DNA of 64,000 nucleotides, taken from the NCBI GenBank assembly GCA_023853785.1, contig JAJIRX010000961.1, positions 96,826 through 160,825 of the forward strand, written 5' to 3'. Positions within the stretch are counted from its first letter, which is position 1. Every line of letters begins with the position of its first letter. Below the pieces are notes generated by a model, which did not search any database, was not told the DNA's origin, and saw nothing but the letters and a program-made list of their open reading frames with translations. The position numbers and the translations under genes were made by a program. The stretch is from Psilocybe azurescens (lineage: Eukaryota; Basidiomycota; Agaricomycetes; Agaricales; Agrocybaceae). Below are positions 21,803-34,147 of this stretch, one piece after another.

Positions 21803-23444
21803 ATGCCTTCCATGTTCGGTTCACACATAGTCGTTACTGGAGGAACCTATCAGCAGTTCATCAATGATTCCAAAGGTATGCCACACCGATAGATCATGCT
21901 ATTCCACATATACAAGAGTTCTAGGTGGATGGGATCGTCTCGTGGAGGCTGCTTCACCTGCCGCATTCCATAACTCCGGAGACCGTCGTGACCCTCTGAA
22001 ATGCCATCGCAATACACGAGTCGCCTTGTTGAAGAAGATAATGGACTGGATCCACGGCCTTGACCCAGCGATGCAAAACGCGTTGATTATGTGGCTCTAT
22101 GGCCCAGCGGGAGCGGGGAAATCGGCCATCGCACAGTCGATCGCAGAGCTATGCTATGAGGAAGGGATTCTTACCGCAAGCTACTTCTTCTCCAGATTTG
22201 ATTCCACCAGAAACCACCCACGCTCGCTCATTGCAACAATTGTATACCAAGCTTCGCTTTGCTTTCCAAACTTCAGAGAACGTATCAAAGCTGCGATCGA
22301 CCATGATCCCTTGATATTCACCCGCTCGCTCAGTGTTCAGATGTCGACTCTGATGGTTGAGCCCTTGCAAGATTACATTAGTTCCGATACTGCAGCACCA
22401 ACTCGGGTCATCATTATCGACGGGCTCGATGAATGTGAAGACCGACAAGACCAGGTCGAAATTTTGGCTACTATCTCGAAGGCCCTCCAACAACATCATT
22501 TACCATTTATCTTCCTTATCGCGAGTCGTCCTGAGAACGACATCAGAACTGCTTTCGGCTATAGATATATCAAGGATATCACGATGAGCGTGCCACTCGA
22601 CGATGAATACCGCCCATCCGACGATATCCGCGTCTTTCTGCAAGACAGCTTCACCGCAATCAAGGAAACTCATCCATTTCGTGCCGATATTCCGGCGACA
22701 TGGCCAGATGGCGCCATATTGGAAAGCTTGGTGAAGAAATCATCTGGCCAATTTATCTATGCATCGACCGTCATTAAATTTGTGAAATCCACTCGTCATC
22801 GGCCGCCTCAGCGCTTGGAGGTTGTGCTTGGACTCCGTCCGGTTCAGCGTGACATGCCATTCGCTGAGCTTGATGCTCTGTATATGCATATATTCTCATC
22901 CGTGGAGGATCCTGAGGCAGTGTTACAGATTTTAGGAAACGAATTTCTCACATCGGAAGGCATCCTCTACAAAAGACTTAATCTGGATCTACTGTCGCTT
23001 CATCCTGGAGATGTTGTTGAATTGTTCTGTGATCTCACCTCGCTTGTTTCAGTCACCGTCCACGAGGATAGTGTCTAGTTGGATATTTTTCATGCATCTC
23101 TTGAAGACTTTCTGCTGGACAAATCAAGGTCACAACAATTCTGGATTGATTCCAAAATCTGGCATGCAGAATTTGCACATCTTTATATTCATTATATAAA
23201 AGGTGAGTTGGCAAATGCTGAGTTAATGCTGGAAGCTCCAGTAAAATTGATAACAGATACACTGTACAGTCTCATAAGCTATCTTGCACCGTCCGTTCTT
23301 CATTCTCAAAATGAGAATGCCACGGATACCCCAGACCTCCTTGAAGACCTCAGGCAAATCAGCATTTGGTCAATTTATCAGCACCCCATTTATCATGTAT
23401 ATTTTGCCTTTTTCTTAACTCCATCAAAAGATGGTACATTCTAA
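21803..23444 (+). pseudogene. NACHT-domain protein 1 (fungal NLR type), truncated
   Basis: STAND NTPase of the fungal NLR group; in fungi such proteins act in non-self recognition and programmed death. Exon 1 is 21803-21875 (MPSMFGSHIVVTGGTYQQF), intron 21876-21924, exon 2 from 21925. Walker A GPAGAGKSA is at 22101-22127, Walker B VIIIDGLDECEDR near 22405-22443, and sensor-like ASRPENDI near 22522. An in-frame TAG at 23076-23078 stands where paralogue 2 has GAG (Glu). The frame continues after it (DIFHASLEDFLLDKSRSQQF) to 23444, where the Gypsy 2 LTR cuts in at 23458. The C-terminal part found in copy 2 is absent, so ligand-sensing repeats, if any, are lost. Confidence 0.85.
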
Positions 23445-23457
23445 CTTCCTCTACTCA

Positions 23458-23848
23458 TGTTATGGACACTTTATTTTCTTTTTGCTTTTGCTTTCTCTTT
23501 TCTTTTCTTTTCCCTTTTCTTTGTCATCCGTCACATCATTGATACATCATCGTATGTTCTGATGAACTTTGCTTTCCATCATATCTATGAAACTCCATCA
23601 TATCTTTGATGGATTTTCACTTCTATCTTTTATGATACATCTTTCGATGAACGCTTGATCTGTTTCCTCTATTCTTATATACATCTGCTGATGAACATTC
23701 AAACTCGTTTCAACTTGCTGTGCGGTTCATAGTATTTATACCAGGAAGGATCCACTGTATTCTTTAGCTAGTTCTTGAGAATCTAACCTCCTCTTACTTG
23801 ACTGTCGGCTTTATCCACGCACGTGAATATAAGCTTGAAGTCGTAACA
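23458..23848 (+). repeat. 5' LTR of Gypsy 2 (391 bp)
   Basis: Lacks 34 bp present in the 3' LTR. The missing stretch lies between two CTTGAC repeats, as expected for a deletion between direct repeats. Inserted in the 3' part of NACHT 1. Confidence 0.9.
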
Positions 23849-24110
23849 AAAGAACTAGCTCATCTACGAATCTCGCCCGCTCTCCAGCAGACGAGACCTC
23901 TGAAACCCGAAACGAAACACGGCACCACCGAAAGGTGGAATTCCTGCTACTGACAGCTCAGAAGAAGGAACCCCGACACAAAATTGGCAGACACCGAACC
24001 CATCCAGACAAAGCTCTGAAGATATCAACCTGGGCAACAAAGACCTATCAAACTCACTATACGACTTATTATCAACCCTGGCGATAGATCAAGAAGAACA
24101 AGACACAGAC

Positions 24111-25063
24111 ATGGTTGAAACAAACGGAAAGAAAGAAATCTCGATCAACAAACCCACCATATTTGATGGAGACAGGACGAAATCCAGGTCTTTCATGCAA
24201 GACTGCTACCTCTACATGGACATAAACGATGACGTCTACAACACAGACAAGAAGAAAATTGCCTTCATTTTATCATTTTGCATGCAAGGAGGAGCAAAAC
24301 TATGGAAGGAACAGTACTTGACCTCGAGGACGAAAGGAACTAGTCCCAACCAAACCCTCGAATGGGACACCCTCGGAACATTTCTCGAAAAATTCCACGA
24401 CACATTCACTCCAGTGGATGAAACCAGATCAGCCATGAACGACATAAAACGACTTAGGCAAAAACCCAACGAAAGGGTGGAAGACATCATCAACAAATTC
24501 AAGTTGTTGGTAGGACAAGCCAACCTAGGAACAGAAACGGAATCAGACCATGCCCATCTCATAGGATTATTCCAAAAATGCATCACGCCTCAACTTCGCC
24601 GACAGGATCCTGTACTCTGAAGACCTTCCAAGAACGATCCAAGGCTGGTACAAAAAGCAACAACATTTGACACCAACTACAGACTGGCCAAGGTCTTTAG
24701 AGAAGAACCAGAAGAACGCAGGAGGGCGCCCACGCTGGAACAATTTCCCAAGGAACAACAGGAACTACGACCCAAACAGGATGGACGTAAGCGTCATGAC
24801 AGCCGAAGAACGAGCCGAATTAATCAGGAAAGGTGCCTGTTTCAGGTGCAAACAACAAGGACATCTATCCAGAGATTGCCCACAGAAAGGACCAACAAAC
24901 CAGAACAGAACCCAAGGACAACCCAGCAAGAAGTGGACCCCAAAGGAACTCCATGCTCATATCAGGAGCCTGAACAAGGACAAAAAGACGAACTCGCAGA
25001 CCTCATGGTTAAAACAGGATTTGAAGAGAAAGAAGAAAAGGATTTTTAAAGTGGAGAAACAGG
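24111..25063 (+). pseudogene. Gypsy 2 gag with CCHC knuckle
   Basis: Capsid region 24111-24620: NKPTIFDGDRTKSRSFMQD, IAFILSFCMQGGAKLWKEQY, FLEKFHDTFTPVDETRSAM and KLLVGQANLGTE are typical of Ty3/Gypsy capsids. Upstream the same frame is open back to about 23915 without an ATG, so the true start is probably lost. Frameshifts near 24595 and 24655 move to DRILYSEDLPRTIQGWYKK and then to the knuckle CFRCKQQGHLSRDC (about 24838-24879). The tail is Lys/Glu-rich. Confidence 0.85.
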
Positions 25064-25129
25064 ACAACGTCTGTCTCTCCTTATCTGAAGATACAATCTG
25101 TACTTACAGCAACAATCGAGAATAAAACT

Positions 25130-25600
25130 ATGCTTTTACCAGTTTCATTCCCCACCAAGAAACAGAATGGCTCACAAATTGTTGAAACCTCTGCGCTCTT
25201 AGACTCCAGGAGCAGGAGGGAAATTCATTGACCAGAACTATGCACAAAAACTTGGACTCAGAACCCAACCCTTGGAAAAACCGATCCGGGTTTATAACGT
25301 GAGACGGAACCCCGAACAAGAAAGGAACCATCTTGTCATTTGTAGACTTGGACCTAAAGGTTGGAAACCAGAACCATCGGGAACAATTACTGGTCTCTGG
25401 GCTAGGAAAACAGAAAATTATTTTAGGATTCCCTTGGCTACAGGAAAAGAATCCAGGAATCAACTGGCGGAATGGACAGATAACTTGGAAACCACGTCAA
25501 GGGCCTACGATAAATCAAACCACCATTGAAAAAGAAAACGGACGAACGAACACCAACAATCAAGACTACCCACCCATTGGAGGGAATTCGAATCGTTAGT
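25130..25600 (+). pseudogene. Gypsy 2 aspartic protease
   Basis: The active-site region ETSALLDS is followed by a one-base insertion near 25210, after which GAGGKFIDQNYAQKLGL reads in the next frame. Downstream VDLDLKVGNQNHREQLLVSGL and IILGFPWLQEKNPGINW (ILGFPW is the C-terminal retropepsin motif) run to about 25500. It follows gag directly. Confidence 0.75.
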
Positions 25601-25754
25601 CATCCGATATATCGGGGATGCAAACGAAGACGAAATAAAAGAAACTTGGCTTAACACCAAAATTAAGACCTCACAGACGCTGGCCCAACAATATGAACCA
25701 GAGAAACCAACAAGACCTCTCCAAGAAATCGTTCCCCCAGAATATCAATCATAT

Positions 25755-26640
25755 ATGGACCTTTTCGATAAACAAGCGGCAGACCGATTCCTGGAACCAA
25801 GACCATGGGACCATAACATTGAGTTAAAAGAAGGATTCATACCAAAGAAATTCAAGGCATACAATATCACACCGGCAGAACAAACAGAACTGGACACCTG
25901 GACAAAGGAACAATTGGACAAAGGATACATTCGACCCTCGGAATCACCTATGGCATCTCCCTTCTTCTTCGTATCAAAGAAAGATGGAAAGCTTAGACCT
26001 TGTCAAGACTACAGGTATCTGAACAACTGGACGATCAAGAACGCTTACCCACTACCACGGATTACGGAACTTATGGACAAATTGAAAGGCGCAAAATTCT
26101 TCACCAAACTAGATATCCGATGGGGCTACAACAACATCAGAATAAAAGAAGGTGATCAATGGAAAGCAGCATTCAAAACCAACCGAGGACTTTTCGAACC
26201 AACTGTAATGTTCTTTGGCATGTGCAATTCCCCAGCAACCTTCCAATCCATGATGGACTCAATCTTCGAAGACATGATATCACAATGCTTCGTAATCATC
26301 TATATGGACGACATTCTAATCTTTGCGAAAGATCAAGGGGAATTGGAAAAATACACCAAAATGGTTCTACAACGACTCTGAGAAAACGATCTCTATCTCA
26401 AACCGGAAAAATGCTCTTTGCTCAAGGAAAAGTGGAATATCTCAGAATGATTGTTGAAGCAGGAAAAATCTCTATGGATCCAACAAAACTCAAAGGAATT
26501 CAAGACTGGCCAGCACCTACTACTCTCAAACAAGTCTGATCGTTCCTGGGCTTTGGGAACTTCTACCAAAAATTCATCCGGAAATTCTCTGAAGTAGCTC
26601 GACCTCTAAATGAACTCCTGAAGAAAGACAAAGGATTTCT
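25755..26640 (+). pseudogene. Gypsy 2 reverse transcriptase
   Basis: [58 protein letters not shown] and the catalytic [13 protein letters not shown] (26296-26334) identify a Ty3/Gypsy RT. TGA at 26379-26381 and TGA at 26537-26539 each stand where Arg (CGA) is expected. A 1-nt loss near 26420 shifts the frame into GKVEYLRMIVEAGKISMDP. Confidence 0.9.
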
Positions 26641-26704
26641 ATGGAATGACACAACTCAAGCTGCCTTTGATGAACTGAAGAAACGATTCACGGAAGAACC
26701 GGTA

Positions 26705-27592
26705 CTCTTGATGCCCGACCCTGCCAAACCATTTCAAATCGAATCTGACGCTTCAAAATATGCCTCCGGAGCAGTCCTTACTCAACTGGACGGAAATGGC
26801 AAAAGACACCCATGCGCATTTATATCAAGAACGTTCTCTCCAACCGAAAGAAACTACGAAATCTATGACAGGGAATTACTGGGAATAATCAGATCATTAC
26901 AGGAATGGAGACACTACATCCAAGGATCAGAACACACAACTACGGTATATTCAGATCACAAGAATTTGACATATTTCAGATCGGCCCAAAATCTAAACCG
27001 GCGACAGGTGCACTGGTCTCTGTATGTCTCAGAATTCAATCTGAAGTTGGTACATCTACCTGGAAACAAAATGATTCAATCCGATACCCTTTCAAGATGC
27101 CCCGATTTCACCCCAGAAGAAGACCACGACAATGAAAACATCACCTTACTTCCAGAAAAGCTTTTCATTGACTTAATCGACGCCGAGTTACAGGAAAGAA
27201 TTGCCAATGCGAACGAACTGGACCACAACGCAGCAGAAGCAATGAAAACCCTATTAGAAGGAGGACCACCAAATGCACGACATGACCTCAGAGAATGGAA
27301 AACAGAGAACGTGAACGGCAAAACTATCTTATACTACCAAGGACGAGCCTACATTCCAAAAGATCAAACCCTACGGAAAGACATAGTCAAATCATATCAC
27401 GACCCTATCTCAGCTGGACACCCTGGAGAATTAGAAACATTCAATTCAGTAAAACAACACTACTGGTGGCCAGGATTACGATCATTTGTCAAGCAATATG
27501 TAAAAGGATGTGCCGCCTGCCAACAGTTCAAAATAAATCGACATCCCTCTAACCCATCATTCATACCGATACCTGGACCAAAGTCAGCTTGA
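26705..27592 (+). CDS. Gypsy 2 RNase H and integrase zinc-binding region
   Basis: One open frame. RNase H: FQIESDASKYASGAVLTQL (first Asp), NYEIYDRELLGIIRSLQEW (Glu), TVYSDHKNLTYF (Asp), ending MIQSDTLSRCPDF. Then the integrase N-terminal zinc module: YHDPISAGHPGELETF, YWWPGL, CAACQQFK. The frame ends at TGA 27590-27592, where family members have a sense codon (probably CGA). Confidence 0.9.
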   Translation, partial: LLMPDPAKPFQIESDASKYASGAVLTQLDGNGKRHPCAFISRTFSPTERNYEIYDRELLGIIRSLQEWRHYIQGSEHTTTVYSDHKNLTYFRSAQNLNRRQVHWSLYVSEFNLKLVHLPGNKMIQSDTLSRCPDFTPEEDHDNENITLLPEKLFIDLIDAELQERIANANELDHNAAEAMKTLLEGGPPNARHDLREWKTENVNGKTILYYQGRAYIPKDQTLRKDIVKSYHDPISAGHPGELETFNSVKQHYWWPGLRSFVKQYVKGCAACQQFKINRHPSNPSFIPIPGPKSA

Positions 27593-27599
27593 CCCTTTG

Positions 27600-28660
27600 C
27601 AGACAGTGCTATGGACTTCCTTACAGACCTTCCACCGATCCTGGACAAGCAAGGAAAAGTTGAATTTGATGCGATTCTAAGCATCACCGATCACAGGAAC
27701 ACAAAAGGACTTATCCTTATTCCATGCCAAATGAAAGGACTGGATGCCAAAAGACTGGCAAACTCTTACTGGACAATCTCTACAAAGGTTTGGACTACCA
27801 GACAGCCTCACATCAGATCGAGACCCCAGATTTGCCGCTGAATCATTCAAAGAGCTAATGAAACTCCTTGGAGTAAAATCAAAATTTTCAACTGCTTATC
27901 ACCCTCAAACGGACGGAACAACAGAACAATATAACCAAGAGATCAAAGCCTATCTATCCATATACTGCTCGTCTCACCCAGAAGACTGGCACGAACGACT
28001 TGGGACCCTCGAATTCACTCACAATAACCAAAGACATGCGGACAGACAGAGAACACCATTCGAATTAATTCTCGGATACTCCCCATTGCAATTCCCACCG
28101 CATTCGAACACACCAAGTTTCCTTCAGTAGAAGAAAGACTGAAGTATCTTCAAAAGGATTGAGAAGAAGCCCTAGCAGCCCACAAACTAGCCCAGACAAG
28201 GATGGCTGAAAGGAAAAACTTCGAACTTCACACCGTTCATCCAAGGACAAAGAGTTTGGCTAGAAGCGACAAATTTACAGACGAATTATCACAAGAAAAT
28301 GGCACCAAAACAAGAAGAACCCTTCAAGATCAAAGAAGTCTTAGGACCCCTAACTTATCGACTGGAACTCCCCAAAGGATGGCTCATTCACGATGTATTC
28401 CATGCGACACTTCTTAATCCATACCACGAGACCAAAACACATGGACCCAATTTCATTCGACCGCCACCAGAGATATTAAACAAAGAAGAACATTGGGAAA
28501 TAGAGACGATTCTCAAACATCAAAAAGAGGAAGAGGATACCAATACTACGTCAAATGGAAGGACTATCCGATCACCGAAGCAACGTGGGAACCGGCTTCG
28601 GTCTTTGAAGAAACCGGTAACGAAATCTTACAGACTTACCGAACACGTTACAAGCTGTAA
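27600..28660 (+). pseudogene. Gypsy 2 integrase core and chromodomain
   Basis: Catalytic core in pieces: SAMDFLTDLPPI (first Asp, about 27605), SLTSDRDPRFAAESF (second Asp, about 27800), FSTAYHPQTDGTTEQYNQEI (Glu, about 27890-27945). A TGA at 28160-28162 replaces an expected Arg in QKD-x-EEA. The final frame encodes a classic chromodomain, YQYYVKWKDYPITEATWEP, near 28534-28590, ending TYRTRYKL before a stop near 28660. The chromodomain places the element among chromoviruses, which recognise histone marks to choose sites. Confidence 0.88.
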
Positions 28661-28698
28661 AAAGACCACCATCTTCCCTCACTCAACAATCAATCAAC

Positions 28699-29350
28699 AT
28701 GCTCTCCTTTCCCTCGATCAAACGTGTCAAGTCCACTCTCTTTCCCCAAAACACTCATGAACCTATTTTCCTCACAACAAAAATACCAAAATCCCAAGAA
28801 GATCAACAACAAATGCTTGAAGAACTTGAGATAGCGTTTATAATGTCTCTAGAAGCGGAGAAACAAGCACACAATGAACTCAAGGCAAGATGCGCAGCAA
28901 TGGCACATGACCAAAATCTAGAGTATCAACTGCGGATTTCCCAGCTCAAGGAAAAACTTAGACCCGGACTGGCAACAAAGGCTATAAGAAAGGTCAAGTC
29001 GCTACACTTCTAGGCAACAAACATTGATATCCAACAATGTCTCATTCCACTGCTCATGCCTCATCTGTTCCCCAATCTACTACTACATCATCTCAACTTT
29101 TAATACTCTCTCTGTCTACGAACTACTTGAAATCTTGAAAAATGCTGAAAACCGATACGACGTTGAAGCCCTTTGCCCCCCCTTTATTGAACGAGAACTT
29201 GAATTCTTCAACTATTTATCTGGCGAAATCACGAATCATCGAGGCGGACATCGCAGTCAAACAGGCGAGAGTCCGAGTCCACCACAAAGCCGCCACCGAC
29301 TCCCTCAAACGTCTTCAACTCAAGGGTTTCGAACGAGCCATCGAACACAT
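28699..29350 (+). pseudogene. Gypsy 2 third ORF, first part
   Basis: After the chromodomain: 28699-29013 encodes an Ala/Glu/Lys-rich helical stretch (QQQMLEELEIAFIMSLEAEK), and a second segment ends HKAATDSLKRLQLKGFERAI at about 29349. W copy 2 is inserted next. The frame appears to resume beyond it at 33736, giving a downstream protein with zinc knuckles. Function unknown; position and knuckles suggest a nucleic-acid-binding accessory. Confidence 0.5.
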
Positions 29351-30062
29351 TGAACTACGTAGTGTGTGATTTGATATATAAATCGAAAACCAAAACACAA
29401 ACCAGAGAGGAAGAGGGCTTTTGTGTCCCCATATTCCGGCCGGAGTCCGCCCGGAGTCCGCTCGCGGAATCCCCCTATTCCGCAGCGGAATGAGAGCAAA
29501 AATATGGCACAAGGCCCTGCTATTTTATTTAATATCAATTCCGGCGGAATGGCAGATTCTGTAGCGGAATTGAAACGGAATCCGTTTACAAAACGGAATA
29601 CCCCGGAACGGAACCGAAAACGGAACCATAAACGGACTTAAAATTTGATATTATTTCTCGGCAATTCTCGGCAACAGTGAACAATGTCACATGCGTGACT
29701 TTTGGTTGCCACGTCAGTCCGTTGGTTACTCCGACCACCCCACTTCTTCCTGCGACCACCACCACCCCGCTGCCGGCCGTCGTGCGTGCCCTCACCACCT
29801 CGCTGTTGTCGGTCGGAGCCAGGCACCCGCCAACCCGACCCGACATGCATCGCGTCACCACCAACCGAGGCCATGCACGACGATAGCGCGTCCGTGTACG
29901 ATGGCGACGACACCGTACAGCGTACGTGTCGACAACAACAACAACACCGGACCGATGGGGGAGCGAGGGGGGTGGGGATTGAGGTCACGAGGTAAAAGCG
30001 AGGTGGGTGGGGCACGAGGGCGGAACGAGGGGAGAGGCGACGAAACGAGGCCGTGACACCAC

Positions 30063-30117
30063 GTAAGTCGCGAATCCCACATACCGCCCCCCATTAACCG
30101 CCTCCCTTTTGATATAG
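30063..30117 (+). other. Intron-like block in Z element 1, module 1
   Basis: GTAAGTCGCGAATCCCACAT ... GATATAG, 55 nt, perfect splice-site consensus. Counterparts: 31037-31092 in module 2 and 51045-51105 in Z element 2. Conserved here while the GC-rich sequence around it is hypervariable. Confidence 0.5.
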
Positions 30118-31036
30118 GCCAACGACGAGCGCGTTTATGCGGCATGTACCGCAACACGTACAGTACGACGACAGCACGTACAATGGCGGGCACGACAGCG
30201 TACCGACAACAACAACAACAACGCGCGGCACGTGCCGCGACACATACGGCGACAACGGCGACACGCACGGCCGTACCGCGACAAACGCGCGACGCCTGCA
30301 TGCACGATGGCCACGGCCGTCGGCGGCCACGACGGCGATGGCGACACGTCACGACAACCACAACGGACGGGGCCACGTCACGACAACCACAACGTGTGCG
30401 ACGGACGCAGCAGCCACAAAGACGAGGGCGACAACGCGTCACGGCGGACGCGTACCATGGCCACGACAACGATGGCACGTCACGACTCGACCGACACGTT
30501 CGGCGGGGGCTATGTCCGATATGATCACCCTCCCGCCCCCCTTTTTTCATTTTTTACTTCATTTTTCACTTTTTTTGTTTTTTGTTTTTGTTTTCTCTTT
30601 CTCTTTTTGTTTTACATTTATATGTTTGTTCATTCATTTAATCCAAGTACATACGCTCCTGCCCAGCTTTTTTGTCTGTTATGTTTTTGTTTTGTTTTTG
30701 TTTCAATGATGGATCTCATAACTAAATAATAATGTAGTACATAGCTATTAATATATTATATTATGCTCATGAATTTACACTAAGATTAAAAGACTAATAT
30801 ATTCCAGTTGAAATCCAACTGGATTCCATTTCATTTTATGTGAAGTTAAAGTTGAAACTCCAACTGCAGTCCATCTGGAGTCCAGGTGGATTCTAATTGA
30901 ACTCCACCTGGACTACAGTTGGACTCAAGTGGAATTATTTGGAGTCCACCTGGAGTCCACCTATCAAAGTTAATTTTTTGAACATTTACATATGTGAGCA
31001 GGTAACAAGGCGACGTGAGCGCAGCTGCGACACGAA

Positions 31037-31092
31037 GTAAGTCGCAAACCCACCCACCGCCGCCACTAACCCTCCCCCTCTTTCTCATATAG
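31037..31092 (+). other. Intron-like block in Z element 1, module 2
   Basis: GTAAGTCGCAAACCCACCCA ... CATATAG, 56 nt. Same position relative to the GC-rich core as in module 1. Confidence 0.5.
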
Positions 31093-33735
31093 ACCGATGG
31101 CATATGCATACGTACTGCATGTACCACGACACACGCAACGTGTACGGTACAACAACGGTACATACGGCCGGACACGACACATAGGGACGACGACAACAGC
31201 ATGCAGGATGCGTACCACGACATGCAGGATGCGTACTGTGACATGTCACGACACGCATGGCGGCCACGACAATGACACACATGACACCAAGTATGACACC
31301 CACGTACGGCACCCACAACAGCCGCGAAAGACGATGACGACGACATGTATGACACCAAGTACGACGGCCACGCATGACGGCCACAACGGACACAACGGCC
31401 GCAAGGATGATGACACATACAGCGGATGCGTACCACGCCCACGACGACGGCATGTATGATTGATACAACCACCCGTCCACCACCCTTTTTTTAAATTTTT
31501 TTTTCACTTTTTTTCTTTTGTTCTCTCATTTTCTTTTACATTTATGTGTTTGTTTGTTCATTTAACCCAAGTATATACCCTCCTGCCCATCTTTTACTCT
31601 GTTATATTTTTTATTTTTATTTTATTTTGTTACAATGGACTTTGCATGTAGATAATAATGTAGTATATAGTTATTAATATATTATATTGCACTCATGAAT
31701 TTACACTAAGATTGATAGATTGAAATATTCTAGTTGGAATCCAATGATACAGGGTAGATTATATAAGCAGTGTACAGTAGATGTATGATATAAGGATTAT
31801 ATAAACAGTGTATAGTAGATGTATGATAGTAGTGGTAACTGTGTAAATCTATTTTTATATTCAGCCTAAAGGTGTGGGAAATTGTTTTTACTCAGCTTCA
31901 AGCCATGGGAATTCCACTTTATTACTGTATTGGCTATAAATAACTCTATTCCCCTTCATTCCCCATCATTTCCCCTCCATTCCCTCTCCAATTCCTTCAT
32001 TCCCTCTTCAATCCCCTCTATTCCCTCTATTCCCTCTATTCCTTCACTCCCTTTCTCAATCCCTCCAGTCCTAGGGAATATGTGGGGGAGTGAGAAGTAC
32101 TGGAGAGGAATGGTCTAGACTAGATAAGACGACTCTCTCCCTGTTGAGTTAAAGTGAGGGCTGGCTTGGCCACTAGGTTGTGAAGATATATGTGGTCTGA
32201 GGAGGGCAGGGACGTATGAAGGAGGAGGAATGGATGAGGGAATATAAAATGCCCTTGAGTATTTACTGGGAGGAAGCAACCCGACTTGATTGGGGTAGAA
32301 CAGTGTGAATGAGGTGTGATGACTGTGGAGGGGCCAAATGACTGGATAATTCGTAGGGATTGATACGGGGCAGGAGTGAGAATGTAGTCTTGATCCTAGT
32401 GCACTTCAATTGAGTCTGCAGTGTCTGCAAAGCTAGAAGTAAAGCCTGCTGATGGAGTAATGGCTTGAGCAGCCTGGAGTGATAGATGATGAAGGATTGT
32501 GCGATGTTTTGATCCAAACCTCAAACAGAACAGTGTGGTGAATGAGGGATGACTAGGGCGATGGATGAAGATGACAACAAGACCAAGATTGCAGAATAAA
32601 AATATTCTGGAGCAATAGAAGCGATGGGGAGTTGAGGATCTTGAAGTAGAGGAAGAATGAAGGGTCTGGAGGATGATAGGATCGAAATGAACTGGACAAA
32701 TTGCTCTGGGATGTGAGAGCGTGGGTGGTTGGATAGGCTGGTCTACCCTCTGATGAACGTCTTGAATAACTGGAGTGATTGTTGAATTTTGTGCTGAATA
32801 TTGATAGAGATTGATTGAATGCGTGCTTGGAGTGCTGGACTGAGTACTTGATAACTTGAAATCTTTGCTGTGAAGAAAGTTGGGGCTTGTAACTTCCTTG
32901 CATTCCAAGCGATACTAATACATGGTTTATATACCAGAGAACATAGAAAAATATTTAAAAGAGATCAAGCGTCCAAACTATACTAATCATTCTGTAGAAC
33001 GACACCCAGTAGTCCCATCTGTCAACTACATACAATAGATTTAAGGCTGACGGAGTTTAGGAGTGAAAAATAGAAGGATGAGTAAGTAAGTAACATAGAA
33101 TGAGTAAGAAGTATAAGCAGGATTATGAAAAGCGAAGTGAGATGAGTAAGAAAGAAGCGAAGCTGAGTAAGTACAATAAGCAAGAATGACAAAAGGAAGG
33201 AAGGATCAATCATATGAAAGTGTCAGACAATAGAAAAGGAGCCAAAATAGCGAACAAGTACCATGCCAATGAATAGAACCAGTCTATTCATGGCACAGCT
33301 CAGTCATCCATTACCAAGACTGCTGAGTGAGACAAAGATTTGCTGCATATGTGGAATCCAGTTAAGGACCAAATAGTTGTAGATGATCAAATGCTGATGA
33401 CGATGGTGATATATGATGCTGTGCAGTGCTGTGCGTACTAGGATGGATAGGAATGATGTCCAAGAATAATCTGCGCATAGCCTTGAGGTTCGAAATAGAT
33501 AGACGATTGAATCATTGATAGGGAATGTAACTGATCAAATAGTTGAAGTGGAGATTGAAAGTTGGAATGGAGATTGAAGTGGACTGTGAATGGACTTCAA
33601 CGTTGAATATTGAGGGATGTGCTTCAGATAAAAATGCGAAATAATAACCCTGGCTTCTGCATGCAATGGGGAGTCGAGACAGATGCTCTAAGCTTATAGA
33701 TAAATCTCATATCCAATCAAAATTGGTGTATGACA

Positions 33736-34136
33736 ACGTGCTCATCAAACACCGCACGCAGACACCCCCACGGAACGACTCACTGACGCTGATCCACCAC
33801 AACCTTTCGACATCAACAATCAGACCGGCACGCCTTCTACGCCCGACTTGAGCCCAACGGAGAAGTGTTGGGAATCAATGTCGACCGGACGTTACATGCT
33901 TCGCATGTGGAAAGTTGGGACATATACGACAATATTGCCCCAAGCTCACCTGCAACCACTGCCACCGCCGAGGACCAGGACATACGACAAGATACTGTCC
34001 TTTCAAGCGTAACAACTCTCCTCACAGAAGCGATTACTTTGATTATGATGACCCCACAGATGACGTTGGCATTGCAAACAATACCGGAGAACCCTATGGA
34101 TACTGAAGACCATTCGACTGGGACAGTCGAACCTTA
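33736..34136 (+). pseudogene. Gypsy 2 third ORF, second part with two zinc knuckles
   Basis: Just before the polypurine tract. One frame (about 33890-34109) reads CFACGKLGHIRQYC (CX2CX4HX4C) and CNHCHRRGPGHTTRYC (CX2CX5HX4C), then an acidic end YFDYDDPTDDVGIANN and a stop. Upstream, ARLEPNGEVLGINVD is in another frame, so at least one indel occurred. A second set of knuckles downstream of integrase is separate from the Gag knuckle at 24838. Confidence 0.6.
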
Positions 34137-34147
34137 GAAGGGGGTAA

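Larger units (their letters stand above)
29413..32102. mobile_element. Z element 1 (2.7 kb, hAT-like, 8-bp target duplication)
   Basis: Exact 8-bp duplication GAGAGGAA at 29405-29412 and 32103-32110; the empty site is visible in W copy 1. Ends: GAGGGCTTTTGTGTCCCC at left, reverse complement CAGTACTTCTCACTCCCCC at right. The left subterminal 29425-29640 is full of GGAAT/ATTCCGC words; the right subterminal 31960-32060 has ATTCCCTCT in tandem. The core holds two GC-rich modules (about 29640-30530 and 30990-31460), each followed by a T-rich tract and a conserved AT-rich block (30725-30800; 31650-31715). No transposase frame seen, so non-autonomous. Confidence 0.85.
29351..33735 (-). mobile_element. 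W repeat copy 2, inserted in Gypsy 2, interrupted by Z element 1
   Basis: Reverse-orientation copy of 9476-11171. Without the Z insertion and one target copy it is 1687 bp against 1696 bp for copy 1. Flanks ACAT (29347-29350) and ACGT (33736-33739) look like a 4-bp target duplication with one CpG transition. The match with copy 1 resumes on both sides of the Z element at GAGAGGAA, which proves the nesting order: Gypsy 2, then W, then Z. Confidence 0.85.

Noticed and set aside
29413..32102. Z elements as introner-type elements that create introns (GT at left end, AG at right)
   Set aside because: Left ends carry GGTCTTT and right ends TAAAG|TAC, which could mimic splice sites. But 8-bp duplications define ends outside these positions, and the elements are 1.6-2.7 kb, far longer than local introns.
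32396..32908. Open frame of 170 residues in W copy 2 (and its counterpart at 10304-10798 in copy 1)
   Set aside because: The frame differs between the copies at its end, two overlapping frames are equally open, and there is no domain. More likely a non-coding LTR.
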